From CAHJWH01 sp965198905 (GTDB taxonomy: Bacteria > Pseudomonadota > Alphaproteobacteria > Caulobacterales > Caulobacteraceae), in assembly GCA_965198905.1 (NCBI GenBank), contig OZ240678.1, positions 2,480,001 to 2,544,000 of the forward strand: DNA of 64,000 nucleotides. Reading direction: 5' to 3'. A program made the translations under genes and the position numbers. The notes beneath the pieces were generated by a model. That model did no database searches. It was given only the letters and a program-made list of their open reading frames with translations, and had not been told where the DNA came from. Below, piece by piece: positions 22,405 through 29,536 of this stretch (its first letter is position 1; every line of letters starts with the position of its first letter).

Positions 22405-23345
22405 GAGGCGTCCTGAACGATCCAGAGCACGAGGGCGTCGAAGTCCAATCCGGTGTAGGCGGCCTGCTCCGGCGCGAGCGAGGTGGGCGTCATGCCGGGC
22501 TGGGTGTTGACCTCCAGTAAGACCAGATCGCCGTTAACGTCGTCATAACGCAGGTCGGAACGGGTCAGTCCTCTGCACCCCAGGGCTGTGTGCGCGCGGA
22601 CCGACAAGTCCATGGCGCGATGCGTGATTTCCTCTGGCAGCTCGGCCGGGACCACGTGGCGGGAACCGCCTTCGCCGTACTTGGCGGCGTAGTCGAACCA
22701 GCCGGTGGCGGCCACGATGTCGGTCACCGCCAGGGCGCGCGGACCGGACGATTCGCCCAGTACGGCGACGCATAGCTCGCGCCCGGCGATGAAGGGTTCC
22801 ACCATCACCTGCTCGCCCATGTCCCAATCGTCCGCGCCGACCGCCTGGGGCGAGGTGTTGGCCCCCGCCATGACCAGGAAGACGCCCACCGAGGAGCCCT
22901 GGGCGTTCGGCTTGACCACGTAGGGCGGCGGCAGGACGTGACGGCGCGCGACCTCGTGACGGTCGTAGAGGCCGCCGCCCGGCACCGTCACACCCGCCAC
23001 GGCCAGCACCGCCTTGGCCTTGGCCTTGTCCATGGCCAGCGCCGAGGCCAGCAGGCCCGAGTGGGTGTAGGGCAGAGCCAGGGTCTCCAGCACGCCCTGG
23101 ACGCAGCCGTCCTCGCCCCAGGCGCCGTGCAGGGCGTTGAAGACGATCTCGGGCCGGGCTGAGGCGAGGTGGGCGGCGAGGTCGCGGCCGGCGTCGATGC
23201 GGGCGACTTGCGCGCCCAGCCGCTCCAGCGCGTCGGCGCACTCGCGGCCGGAGACCAGGCTGACCTCGCGCTCAGGGCTCAGGCCGCCGAGCAGCACCGC
23301 GATCCGGCGGCCGGCGAGGGGCTGGGGCTTGGAGGGTGACGGCAT
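22392..23345 (-). CDS. ddl: D-alanine--D-alanine ligase
   Basis: The protein has 317 residues from the ATG at 23345; the open frame extends 30 codons further but the family starts here. ATP-grasp signatures are present: RIAVLLGGLSPEREVSLVSG (N-terminal), NALHGAWGEDGCVQGVLETL, YVVKPNAQGSSVGVFLV, FIAGRELCVAVLGE, and near the end LRYDDVNGDLVLLEVNTQPG with the metal-binding Glu and Asn. It joins two D-Ala for the peptidoglycan stem. It sits between a UVR-motif gene and ftsQ in the dcw block; the ftsQ start overlaps its end. Confidence 0.95.
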   Translation of the reverse strand: MPSPSKPQPLAGRRIAVLLGGLSPEREVSLVSGRECADALERLGAQVARIDAGRDLAAHLASARPEIVFNALHGAWGEDGCVQGVLETLALPYTHSGLLASALAMDKAKAKAVLAVAGVTVPGGGLYDRHEVARRHVLPPPYVVKPNAQGSSVGVFLVMAGANTSPQAVGADDWDMGEQVMVEPFIAGRELCVAVLGESSGPRALAVTDIVAATGWFDYAAKYGEGGSRHVVPAELPEEITHRAMDLSVRAHTALGCRGLTRSDLRYDDVNGDLVLLEVNTQPGMTPTSLAPEQAAYTGLDFDALVLWIVQDASCPR

Positions 23346-23462
23346 GAGACTCTCGATGAGGGCGAGGCGCGAGGTGAACGCGTTTCGGTTAACGTACGCC
23401 TTGGCCCGCCGTGGAGCGAACCTGTCGATGACCACGAGCCCTGGAGCCCCACCCTGACATTC

Positions 23463-23495
23463 GCCTCATCCTGAGCGACAAGCTCAGGATGAGGC
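23463..23495. repeat. REP-like palindrome
   Basis: Perfect 14-bp arms GCCTCATCCTGAGC and GCTCAGGATGAGGC are separated by five bases. It lies between the UVR-motif gene and ddl. The same core occurs at 29396-29428 and 29504-29536, so it belongs to a small dispersed family. Confidence 0.85.
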
Positions 23496-23527
23496 CGAAC
23501 TTGCGCGATGTGATTTGGCCAGCGTGC

Positions 23528-23803
23528 TCAATCCGCGCTCGTCCGACGGCCGCGATGATTGGCGGTGGAGGGCGGCGGGCGTTTGGGCGCGACCCAGCCC
23601 GCTGGCGGGGCGAATCGCTGCTGGTCTGTCCCCAGCCCCATCTTGCCGGGCTGTTCGCGCTTCAGCTTGGAGCCCGGGGCGACCAGCGCCTCCAGCCCGC
23701 CGAGCGCCACAAGCTCGTCGCGCAGGCGGGCGGCGAGTTCGTAGTCGTCCGCGGCGATGGCGTCGGCCATGCGCGCCCGCAGCGCCAGCACCTCGTCGCT
23801 CAT
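23528..23803 (-). CDS. UvrB/UvrC (UVR) motif-containing protein
   Basis: This is a small protein of 91 residues. Residues 3-32 (DEVLALRARMADAIAADDYE, LAARLRDELV) match the UVR motif, the helical hairpin by which UvrB and UvrC touch each other. The rest (KLKREQPGKMGLGTDQQRFA, then a Pro-rich tail) is conserved-looking but not known to me. It has no nuclease or helicase domain. The start overlaps the murB stop in ATGA, so it is translated with murB and is part of the dcw transcript, an unusual neighbour for wall genes. The function is unknown; the motif suggests protein-protein contact. Confidence 0.75.
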   Translation of the reverse strand: MSDEVLALRARMADAIAADDYELAARLRDELVALGGLEALVAPGSKLKREQPGKMGLGTDQQRFAPPAGWVAPKRPPPSTANHRGRRTSAD

Positions 23804-24735
23804 GCGCCGCCTGCCGGAGCGGGGCGGGGCAGGGGGCGGCCGATCCGTTTCACCTCCCAGTCCAGCTGCACGCCGGTCCGGGCCAGCACGTCGGCGCGTA
23901 CGGCGTCGCCCAGGCGCTCCAGATCGGCGGCGGTCGCCTCGCCGGTGTTGATCAGGAAGTTGGCGTGCTGGGGGGAGAACATGGCGCCGCCGAACGGCCT
24001 GCCGCGCCAGCCGGCCTGATCCACCAGCGTCCAGGCGCTGTGGCCCGACGGGTTCTTGAAGGTCGAGCCGCCGGTCTTCTCACGGATCGGCTGGGAGGCT
24101 TCGCGCCGGGCGGTGATGGCGTCCATGCGCGCGGTGATGGCGGCGGGGTCGTCTGGGCGGCCCTTGAACACCGCGGCGGTGAAGATCAGGGGGGGCTCGG
24201 CCGCTGCACCGCTGCGGCGATAGGTGAAGCCCATCTGCGCGTTCGACAGCACGATCCGCTCGCCGGACCGGGTGAGGGCATGCGCCTCCAACAGGACGTC
24301 CTTGGTCTCGGAGCCGTAGCAGCCGGCGTTCATCACGCAGGCGCCGCCGACCGCGCCCGGCACGCCGGTGTAGAACTCCAGCCCCGCGACGCCGGCCTTG
24401 GCGGCGGCCTTGGCGAGCTGGGCGTCCAGCGCGCCGGCGCCGGCGCGCAGGCGGGTGGGGCCGAGCTGTTCGACGGCGGCGAAGGCGCGGCCGGCGAGGC
24501 GGATCACGACGCCCTCGATCCCGCCGTCGCGCACCAGTGTGTTGGAGCCGACGCCCAGCGGCGTGACCGGGACGGCGGGGTCCAGCGCGGCGAGGAAGCC
24601 CTGAAGATCGGCTTCGTCCGCCGGCAGGTAGAGCACATCCGCCGGGCCTCCGACGCGCAGCCAGGTGTAGGGGGCGAGGGACTCGTCGCGGAGCAGACGG
24701 CCGCGGACGGAGGGGAGGCGGTCGCGCCAGGTCAT
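23800..24735 (-). CDS. murB: UDP-N-acetylenolpyruvoylglucosamine reductase MurB
   Basis: The protein has 311 residues from the ATG at 24735; the frame is open for another 40 codons but these come from the palindromic repeat upstream. FAD-binding motifs are TWLRVGGPADVLYLPADEAD and PLGVGSNTLVRDGGIEGVVI. The substrate part has GLEFYTGVPGAVGGACVMNA and GCYGSE, and later GGSTFKNPSGHSAW with the catalytic Ser. This is the short type II MurB layout. It makes UDP-MurNAc in the cytoplasm. ATGA coupling to the UVR-motif gene follows, and a 119-bp palindromic element separates it from murC. Confidence 0.95.
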   Translation of the reverse strand: MTWRDRLPSVRGRLLRDESLAPYTWLRVGGPADVLYLPADEADLQGFLAALDPAVPVTPLGVGSNTLVRDGGIEGVVIRLAGRAFAAVEQLGPTRLRAGAGALDAQLAKAAAKAGVAGLEFYTGVPGAVGGACVMNAGCYGSETKDVLLEAHALTRSGERIVLSNAQMGFTYRRSGAAAEPPLIFTAAVFKGRPDDPAAITARMDAITARREASQPIREKTGGSTFKNPSGHSAWTLVDQAGWRGRPFGGAMFSPQHANFLINTGEATAADLERLGDAVRADVLARTGVQLDWEVKRIGRPLPRPAPAGGA

Positions 24736-24756
24736 GCGCTGCAGACGGCGGCTGAG

Positions 24757-24875
24757 CCTCCTCCACCCCACTGCGTGCGGTCCCCCTCCCCCAAGGGGGG
24801 AGGAGCGGCAGCCTCGTCGGCAAGGCTCAATCCTCCCCCCCTGGGGGAGGGGCACCGCGAAGCGGTGGAGGGGGC
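24757..24875. repeat. Compound palindromic repeat between murB and murC
   Basis: About 119 bp. The left arm runs CCTCCACCCCACTGCGTGCG to CCCCCAAGGGGGGAGGA; the right arm is its near complement, starting TCCTCCCCCCTGGGGGAGGG and ending GAAGCGGTGGAGG. Each arm also holds its own short stem, so the whole could fold as a cruciform with side hairpins. It fills nearly all of the murB-murC gap. Sister elements with the same design lie inside the Lhr-like helicase gene and hpnG. Confidence 0.85.
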
Positions 24876-24886
24876 CAGCGCCGCCC

Positions 24887-26314
24887 TCACCCCAGCGCCT
24901 CCAGCTGCGTCGGCAGGGCGTAGGCCCAGGTGGTGATGTCGCCGGCGCCGAGGCACACGACCAGGTCGCCCGGCGCGGCCTGGGCCTTCACCGCGTCCGC
25001 CAACGCCGCCGGGCTCTCCAGCGGGGTGGCGTTGCGGTGGCCGAAGCGGCGCAGGCCCTCCACCAGGCCTGTCTTGTCGGCGCCGTCGATGGGCTGTTCG
25101 CCCGCGGGATAGACGTCCGCGACGATGACGCTGTCGGCGTCGTTGAAGCAGCCGCAGAACTCTTCGAACAGGTCGTGCAGGCGCGAGTAGCGGTGCGGCT
25201 GGACCACCGCGATCACCTTGCCGGCCCCGTCGCCCTGCACCTCGCGCGCCGCCCGCAGCACCGCGGCGATCTCCACCGGGTGGTGTCCGTAGTCGTCCAC
25301 CACCCGCACGCCGGCCGCGACGCCCGTGGTGGTGAAGCGCCGCTTCACGCCGCCGAAGCCCGCCAAGCCCGCCCGGATCGCCGTCTCGCCGACGCCCAGC
25401 TCCCGCGCCACCGCGATCGCGGCCAGCGAGTTCAGCACGTTGTGGCGCCCGGCGATGGGTAGGCGCAGCTTCTCGTAGGTGACGGCGTCGTCCTCTCGCG
25501 GGTTGATCACGCAGTCGAAGCAGGCCCCTTCCGGCCCCATCTCGATGTTCACCGCGCGCACCTCGGCCTGGGGCGTCGTCCCGTAGGTGACCAGCCGCCG
25601 GTTCTGCACCCGCGAGGCGAGGGCCTGCACCTCCGGATGGTCCAGGCACAAGGTGGCGAAGCCGTAGAAGGGGATGTTTTCCACGAAGTCGCAGAACGCC
25701 TTCTTCACCGCGTCGAAGTCGCCGTAGTGGTCCAGGTGCTCGGGGTCGATGTTGGTCACCACAGCCACGGTGGACTTCAGCCGCAGGAAGGTGCCGTCGC
25801 TCTCGTCGGCCTCCACCACCATCCAGTCGCCCTCGCCCATCTTGGAGTTGGAGCCGTAGGCGTTGATGATGCCGCCGTTGATGACGGTGGGGTCCAGCCC
25901 GCCGGCGTCGAGCAGGGTGGCGATCAGGGATGTGGTGGTGGTCTTGCCGTGGGTGCCGCCGACCGCGATGGAGAAGTGCAGCCGCATCAGCTCGGCCAGC
26001 ATCTCGGCCCGGCGCACCAGGGGGATGCGGCGGGCGTAGGCCTCCGCGTATTCCGGATTGTCGGGCTTGACGGCGGTGGAATAGACCAGGGCCGAGGCGC
26101 CGTCGATGTTCTCCGCCCGATGGCCGATGTGGATCACCGCGCCCAGGCTCTCCAGCCGCTCGGTGTTGGCCGACGCCTTCTGGTCGGAGCCCTGCACCGC
26201 ATAGCCCGCCCGCAGCATGATCTCGGCGATCGCGCTCATGCCGATGCCGCCTATGCCCACGAAGTGGACCGGGCCGACGGTGAAGGGGACGGGACGCAGG
26301 CGGGTTGGGGACAT
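24887..26314 (-). CDS. murC: UDP-N-acetylmuramate--L-alanine ligase MurC
   Basis: The protein has 475 residues, normal size. The N-terminal nucleotide fold is VHFVGIGGIGMSAIAEIMLR. The ATP P-loop is IAVGGTHGKTTTTSLIATLL (about residue 115-134), the central domain has VVEADESDGTFLRL and NIDPEHLDHYGDF, and the C-terminal domain has VDDYGHHPVEIAAVL and VVQPHRYSRL. It adds L-Ala to UDP-MurNAc in the cytoplasm. It lies 37 bases after murG on the same strand. Neighbours and order (ftsW, murG, murC, murB, ddl) are those of the dcw cluster. Confidence 0.97.
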   Translation of the reverse strand: MSPTRLRPVPFTVGPVHFVGIGGIGMSAIAEIMLRAGYAVQGSDQKASANTERLESLGAVIHIGHRAENIDGASALVYSTAVKPDNPEYAEAYARRIPLVRRAEMLAELMRLHFSIAVGGTHGKTTTTSLIATLLDAGGLDPTVINGGIINAYGSNSKMGEGDWMVVEADESDGTFLRLKSTVAVVTNIDPEHLDHYGDFDAVKKAFCDFVENIPFYGFATLCLDHPEVQALASRVQNRRLVTYGTTPQAEVRAVNIEMGPEGACFDCVINPREDDAVTYEKLRLPIAGRHNVLNSLAAIAVARELGVGETAIRAGLAGFGGVKRRFTTTGVAAGVRVVDDYGHHPVEIAAVLRAAREVQGDGAGKVIAVVQPHRYSRLHDLFEEFCGCFNDADSVIVADVYPAGEQPIDGADKTGLVEGLRRFGHRNATPLESPAALADAVKAQAAPGDLVVCLGAGDITTWAYALPTQLEALG

Positions 26315-26351
26315 CAGGCCTTGAACCTGCGCGCCGCGCCAAGATCAAGCG

Positions 26352-27446
26352 TCACCCCGTCGCGGTGGCCTCCACGAGGTCGGCGAGGCGCTCCGCGGCG
26401 TCGGGACGGGCGGCGGCGTGGGCGGCCGCGGCCATGGTCGCCAGGCGGTCGGGTCGGCTGATCAGGTCCTGCAGCACCTCGGCCAGCCTGGCGGCGGTGA
26501 ACTGCGGTTCGGCGATCACCACAGCGGCGCCTGGGTCGGAGAGCAGCCGCGCGTTCAGGGTCTGGTGGTCGTCCATCGCGGCGGCGAAGGGGACCAGGAT
26601 CGAGGGCCGCCCCGCGGTCGCCAGCTCGCAGACGGTGGAGGCGCCCGCACGGCCGATCACTAGGTGGGCGGTGCGCAGCCGACCCGCCATGTCACCGAAG
26701 AAGGGGGCGACCTCCGCCTCGATGTGGGCCTGGACGTAAGTGCGGCGGGCGGCGTCCACGGCGTCGGCGCGGGTCTGCTGCTCGACGGCCAAGCGCAGGC
26801 GCAGGGGCTCGGGCAGGGCGGCCAAGGCGGCGGGGACCACCTCCGACAGGATCTTCGCGCCCTGGCTGCCGCCGGTGACAAGCAGGCGCAACGGGCGGGC
26901 TGGTGGTGCATAAGGCGCGCCGTAGAGCGCCCTGATCTCCGGCCGCACCGGGTTGCCGACCACCACGGGTTTCAGCTTGGCGGGCGCCTTCTCCAGGATC
27001 GGGAAAGCGCAGGCGACGGCGTTCACCCGCAGGCTGAGGAAACGGTTTACGCGGCCCAGCACCGCGTTCTGCTCATGGATCACGCGCGGCGCGCCTACGC
27101 CAGCCGCCGCCAGCAGGGCCGGCAGCGAAGGATAGCCGCCGAAGCCGACGACCACTGCAGGGCGCAGCCGCCGGAAGGCGTCGCGGGCCTGGCGCACGCC
27201 GGCGCCGATCCGGAAGCAGCCCTTCAGCACCCCGACCGGGTCGCTGGCCCTGAAGGTGGCCGCCTCCAGCGCCAGCCGCTCCTCGGCGGGGAAGTGCTCG
27301 GCGTAGCGGGCGCCGCGGCTGTCGGTCGCCAGCACGATGCGCCAGCCGCGCCCCTGCAGCTCGCGCGCCAGCGCCTCGGCGGGGAAAAGGTGGCCGCCGG
27401 TGCCGCCGGCGGCGACCACGGCGAGGCGAGTGGGGGGCGTGTTCAC
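26352..27446 (-). CDS. murG: N-acetylglucosaminyl transferase MurG
   Basis: The protein has 364 residues, starting at GTG. The N-terminal glycine-rich loop VVAAGGTGGHLFPAEALARE binds the lipid-linked substrate; the second, LLVTGGSQGAKILSEVVPAA, and VIGRAGASTVCELATAGRPS with ILVPFAAAMDDHQTLNA form the UDP-GlcNAc site. It makes lipid II at the inner face of the membrane. Upstream, in place of the usual close link to ftsW, there is a 680-base insert with a plus-strand ORF of foreign composition. Confidence 0.96.
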   Translation of the reverse strand: MNTPPTRLAVVAAGGTGGHLFPAEALARELQGRGWRIVLATDSRGARYAEHFPAEERLALEAATFRASDPVGVLKGCFRIGAGVRQARDAFRRLRPAVVVGFGGYPSLPALLAAAGVGAPRVIHEQNAVLGRVNRFLSLRVNAVACAFPILEKAPAKLKPVVVGNPVRPEIRALYGAPYAPPARPLRLLVTGGSQGAKILSEVVPAALAALPEPLRLRLAVEQQTRADAVDAARRTYVQAHIEAEVAPFFGDMAGRLRTAHLVIGRAGASTVCELATAGRPSILVPFAAAMDDHQTLNARLLSDPGAAVVIAEPQFTAARLAEVLQDLISRPDRLATMAAAAHAAARPDAAERLADLVEATATG

Positions 27447-27541
27447 GCCAGCGAGGTTAGCGGATCGGCAGGCATCCGGGGAAGGGAGGGGAAACCATTT
27501 ACGTCCTTGTTGCGGACATTTCCGTCTGGTGCGAACCTACA

Positions 27542-28075
27542 GTGGTGAACAACAGCCTCCCTGCTCACGGACCTCTTTGGCAATTTATAAGGCCCATCTT
27601 AGGGCTGTCGGCCTGGGGCGTTAAACAGGGGTACGGCAGTTTTCTGACGTTGGAGTTCGGCAAGCCAACGCTAGAACTTCGTGAGCGAAGATCGGAGAGC
27701 GAAGGCCTACGGCGCACCGCTTCATTGCACGGCTGTTGTCACTTATGGATTTACTGTTGTCATTGGGAGATCATGCAGGACGGAAGGCAGCTTGCGTGGA
27801 GCGAAGATAGCAGAACCGCCATTAGCCACGCTACTCGTGGTTTATCTGGCCAAAAGATGGCTTCTGTAGAAGCTCAGCCACAGAAAGGCCGCTCAGCTTT
27901 TCGTTTTAATACTGGCGGAGAGCTAAAAACATGGCCTTACGGTGATGACCATACTGAAGAGCAATGGATGTTGTATACGGGTAAAGAAGTGTTCACTTAC
28001 CGCGCGGATGGTTGCTATAAGCATGGACTTTCAGACGGAGCGGATGAAGATAGCGTTTGGATGTCCCTAACTTGA
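27542..28075 (+). CDS. Hypothetical protein in the murG-ftsW gap, foreign composition
   Basis: There is an open frame of 177 codons from a GTG, on the strand opposite to the dcw genes. Its DNA is clearly less GC-rich than both neighbours, and codons use A and T at third positions. The protein has IRPILGLSAWGVKQGYGSF, LTLEFGKPTLELRE, then HLWIYCCHWEIM, DGRQLAWSEDSRTAISHATR and EEQWMLYTGKEVFTYRADG, a pattern that looks like a compact alpha/beta single-domain protein. I have the impression of a known family of small hypothetical proteins but cannot name it. A local frame change near residues 50-60 is possible. It is probably acquired by transfer. Confidence 0.55.
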   Translation: MVNNSLPAHGPLWQFIRPILGLSAWGVKQGYGSFLTLEFGKPTLELRERRSESEGLRRTASLHGCCHLWIYCCHWEIMQDGRQLAWSEDSRTAISHATRGLSGQKMASVEAQPQKGRSAFRFNTGGELKTWPYGDDHTEEQWMLYTGKEVFTYRADGCYKHGLSDGADEDSVWMSLT

Positions 28076-28127
28076 CCGTCATTGACTACCCGACGCTTGG
28101 GTTCACCTCGGCGCGCGTTCTCCGCCC

Positions 28128-29333
28128 TCATCCCAAGGCCGAGCCCGCCGCCGCTGGCCCTTCGCTGCTTGCATACGCCCCCGGCCGCCGCCGGGTCAGC
28201 GCCAGCGCCAAGCCGAGCGTCAACCCCATGGCCAGCATGGAGGAGCCGCCGTAGCTGATGAAGGGGAGCGTCATGCCCTTGGTTGGGATCATGTTCAAGT
28301 TGACCGCCACGTTGATGAAGGCCTGTTCGCCCAGCAGCACGAACAGCCCGCACGCCGCCACCTGCTCGAACGGGTCGGCCAGCTTCATCGACTTGTACAT
28401 GCCTCGCACCACCACAAAGCCCAGCAGGCCGATCAGGCAGAGCGAGAAGATCAGGCCGTACTCCTCCGCCGCGACGGAATAGATGAAGTCGGTGTGCAGG
28501 TCGGGCACGTGGCGCTTCATCACGCCCTCGCCCGGCCCCCGGCCGAAAAAGCCGCCGGCGCGAATAGCCTCCGCCGCCTTGTCGACCTGGTGGGTGTCGA
28601 TCGCCCCGTCGCCGTGCCCCAGGAACTTGTGGAAGCGCGCGGCCACGTGCTGGAAAGTCAGATAGATCACGATGAAGCCTGTGGAGGCCGCAGCGCCCAT
28701 CCCGATGATCCAGCGGATCGGCACTCCGGCCATGAAGAAGGCCGCCCCGAACGCCACGGTGATCAGGACCGTCTGGCCGATGTCGGGCTGGATCAGCAAC
28801 AGCAGGACCGACAGCAGATAGAGGCCGAACGCGATGACGACGCCCGGCACGCCCTGGCCCTTCTGGCCCTCGGCGAACATCCAGGCGACCAGGATCATCA
28901 GGCAGGGCTTCAGGAACTCCGAAGGCTGCAGCGAGAAGCCGCCGAACTCCAGCCAGCGCTGGGCGCCCTTGGCGGCGTGGCCGAGCAGCGGCAGGATCAT
29001 CATCACCAGGATCGACAGAGCGTAGCCCACGAACGCCACCCGCTTGACCCCGCGTCCCGACAGGGTCGAGACGCCGAGCAGGATGGCGGTCCCCATGGCC
29101 GCGAACACGCACTGGCGAACCGCGAAATGGAACGGGTCGTGATAGCCGATCCGCGCCGCCGCCGCGGGAGACGACGCGAACGACAGCATCACCCCTAGCC
29201 CGATCAGCACCAGGGTGGAGCCCAGCAGCAGGTGGTCGGTGGTCCACCACCACTGGCCGAAGCGCGAGCGGTCCGTCCGGGCGAAAGCGTGCTGGGTGGT
29301 GAAGGTCATGGGTCGCCGAGACTGGCCGGGCAT
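28128..29333 (-). CDS. ftsW: Septal peptidoglycan polymerase FtsW
   Basis: The protein has 401 residues. The start at 29333 has GGAGG ten bases upstream; an ATG 24 bases later is possible. SEDS-family features are about ten membrane helices, for example TDHLLLGSTLVLIGLGVMLS, and the motifs KGAQRWLEFGGFSLQPSEFL, LIQPDIGQTVLI and NLNMIPTKGMTLPFISYGGS. The Asp of GHGDGAIDTHQVDKA lies in the large periplasmic loop where the catalytic Asp is expected. It polymerises glycan with FtsI at the septum. It is the first dcw gene seen here; murD and genes before it are absent from its upstream side. Confidence 0.94.
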   Translation of the reverse strand: MPGQSRRPMTFTTQHAFARTDRSRFGQWWWTTDHLLLGSTLVLIGLGVMLSFASSPAAAARIGYHDPFHFAVRQCVFAAMGTAILLGVSTLSGRGVKRVAFVGYALSILVMMILPLLGHAAKGAQRWLEFGGFSLQPSEFLKPCLMILVAWMFAEGQKGQGVPGVVIAFGLYLLSVLLLLIQPDIGQTVLITVAFGAAFFMAGVPIRWIIGMGAAASTGFIVIYLTFQHVAARFHKFLGHGDGAIDTHQVDKAAEAIRAGGFFGRGPGEGVMKRHVPDLHTDFIYSVAAEEYGLIFSLCLIGLLGFVVVRGMYKSMKLADPFEQVAACGLFVLLGEQAFINVAVNLNMIPTKGMTLPFISYGGSSMLAMGLTLGLALALTRRRPGAYASSEGPAAAGSALG

Positions 29334-29395
29334 GCGAGTCGCACCTCCGCACCATGGTTTAGCGTGGTTAACCGTATGTTGCCGAGGGCGTGCGT

Positions 29396-29428
29396 CGCCT
29401 CGTCCTTCGACGAGCTCAGGATGAGGCG
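29396..29428. repeat. REP-like palindrome, copy 2
   Basis: The 33-bp sequence starts CGCCTCGTCCTTCGACGAGC and ends AGGATGAGGCG. It is the inverted partner of the copy at 29504-29536, with one base different in the core. The two flank a 75-bp stretch between ftsW and the dinG-like gene. Confidence 0.85.
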
Positions 29429-29503
29429 ATGGCTGGCGGCGGCGCGTCTTCCAGCGACCGGTCCTCCGTCCTCACCTTTTGCATTCGCCTCACCCTCAAC
29501 GTT

Positions 29504-29536
29504 CGCCTCATCCTGAGCTTGTCGAAGGACGAGGCG
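29504..29536. repeat. REP-like palindrome, copy 3, containing the stop codon of the dinG-like gene
   Basis: The 33-bp sequence starts CGCCTCATCCTGAGCTTGTC and ends AGGACGAGGCG. The TGA stop of the helicase gene (29508-29510 on the minus strand) lies within it, so the last nine residues of that protein are encoded by the repeat. Confidence 0.85.

Noticed and set aside
29355..29377. CtrA site upstream of ftsW
   Set aside because: GGTTAACCACGCTAAACC on the minus strand has one good half and a wrong second half (AAAC instead of TTAA); too weak to list.
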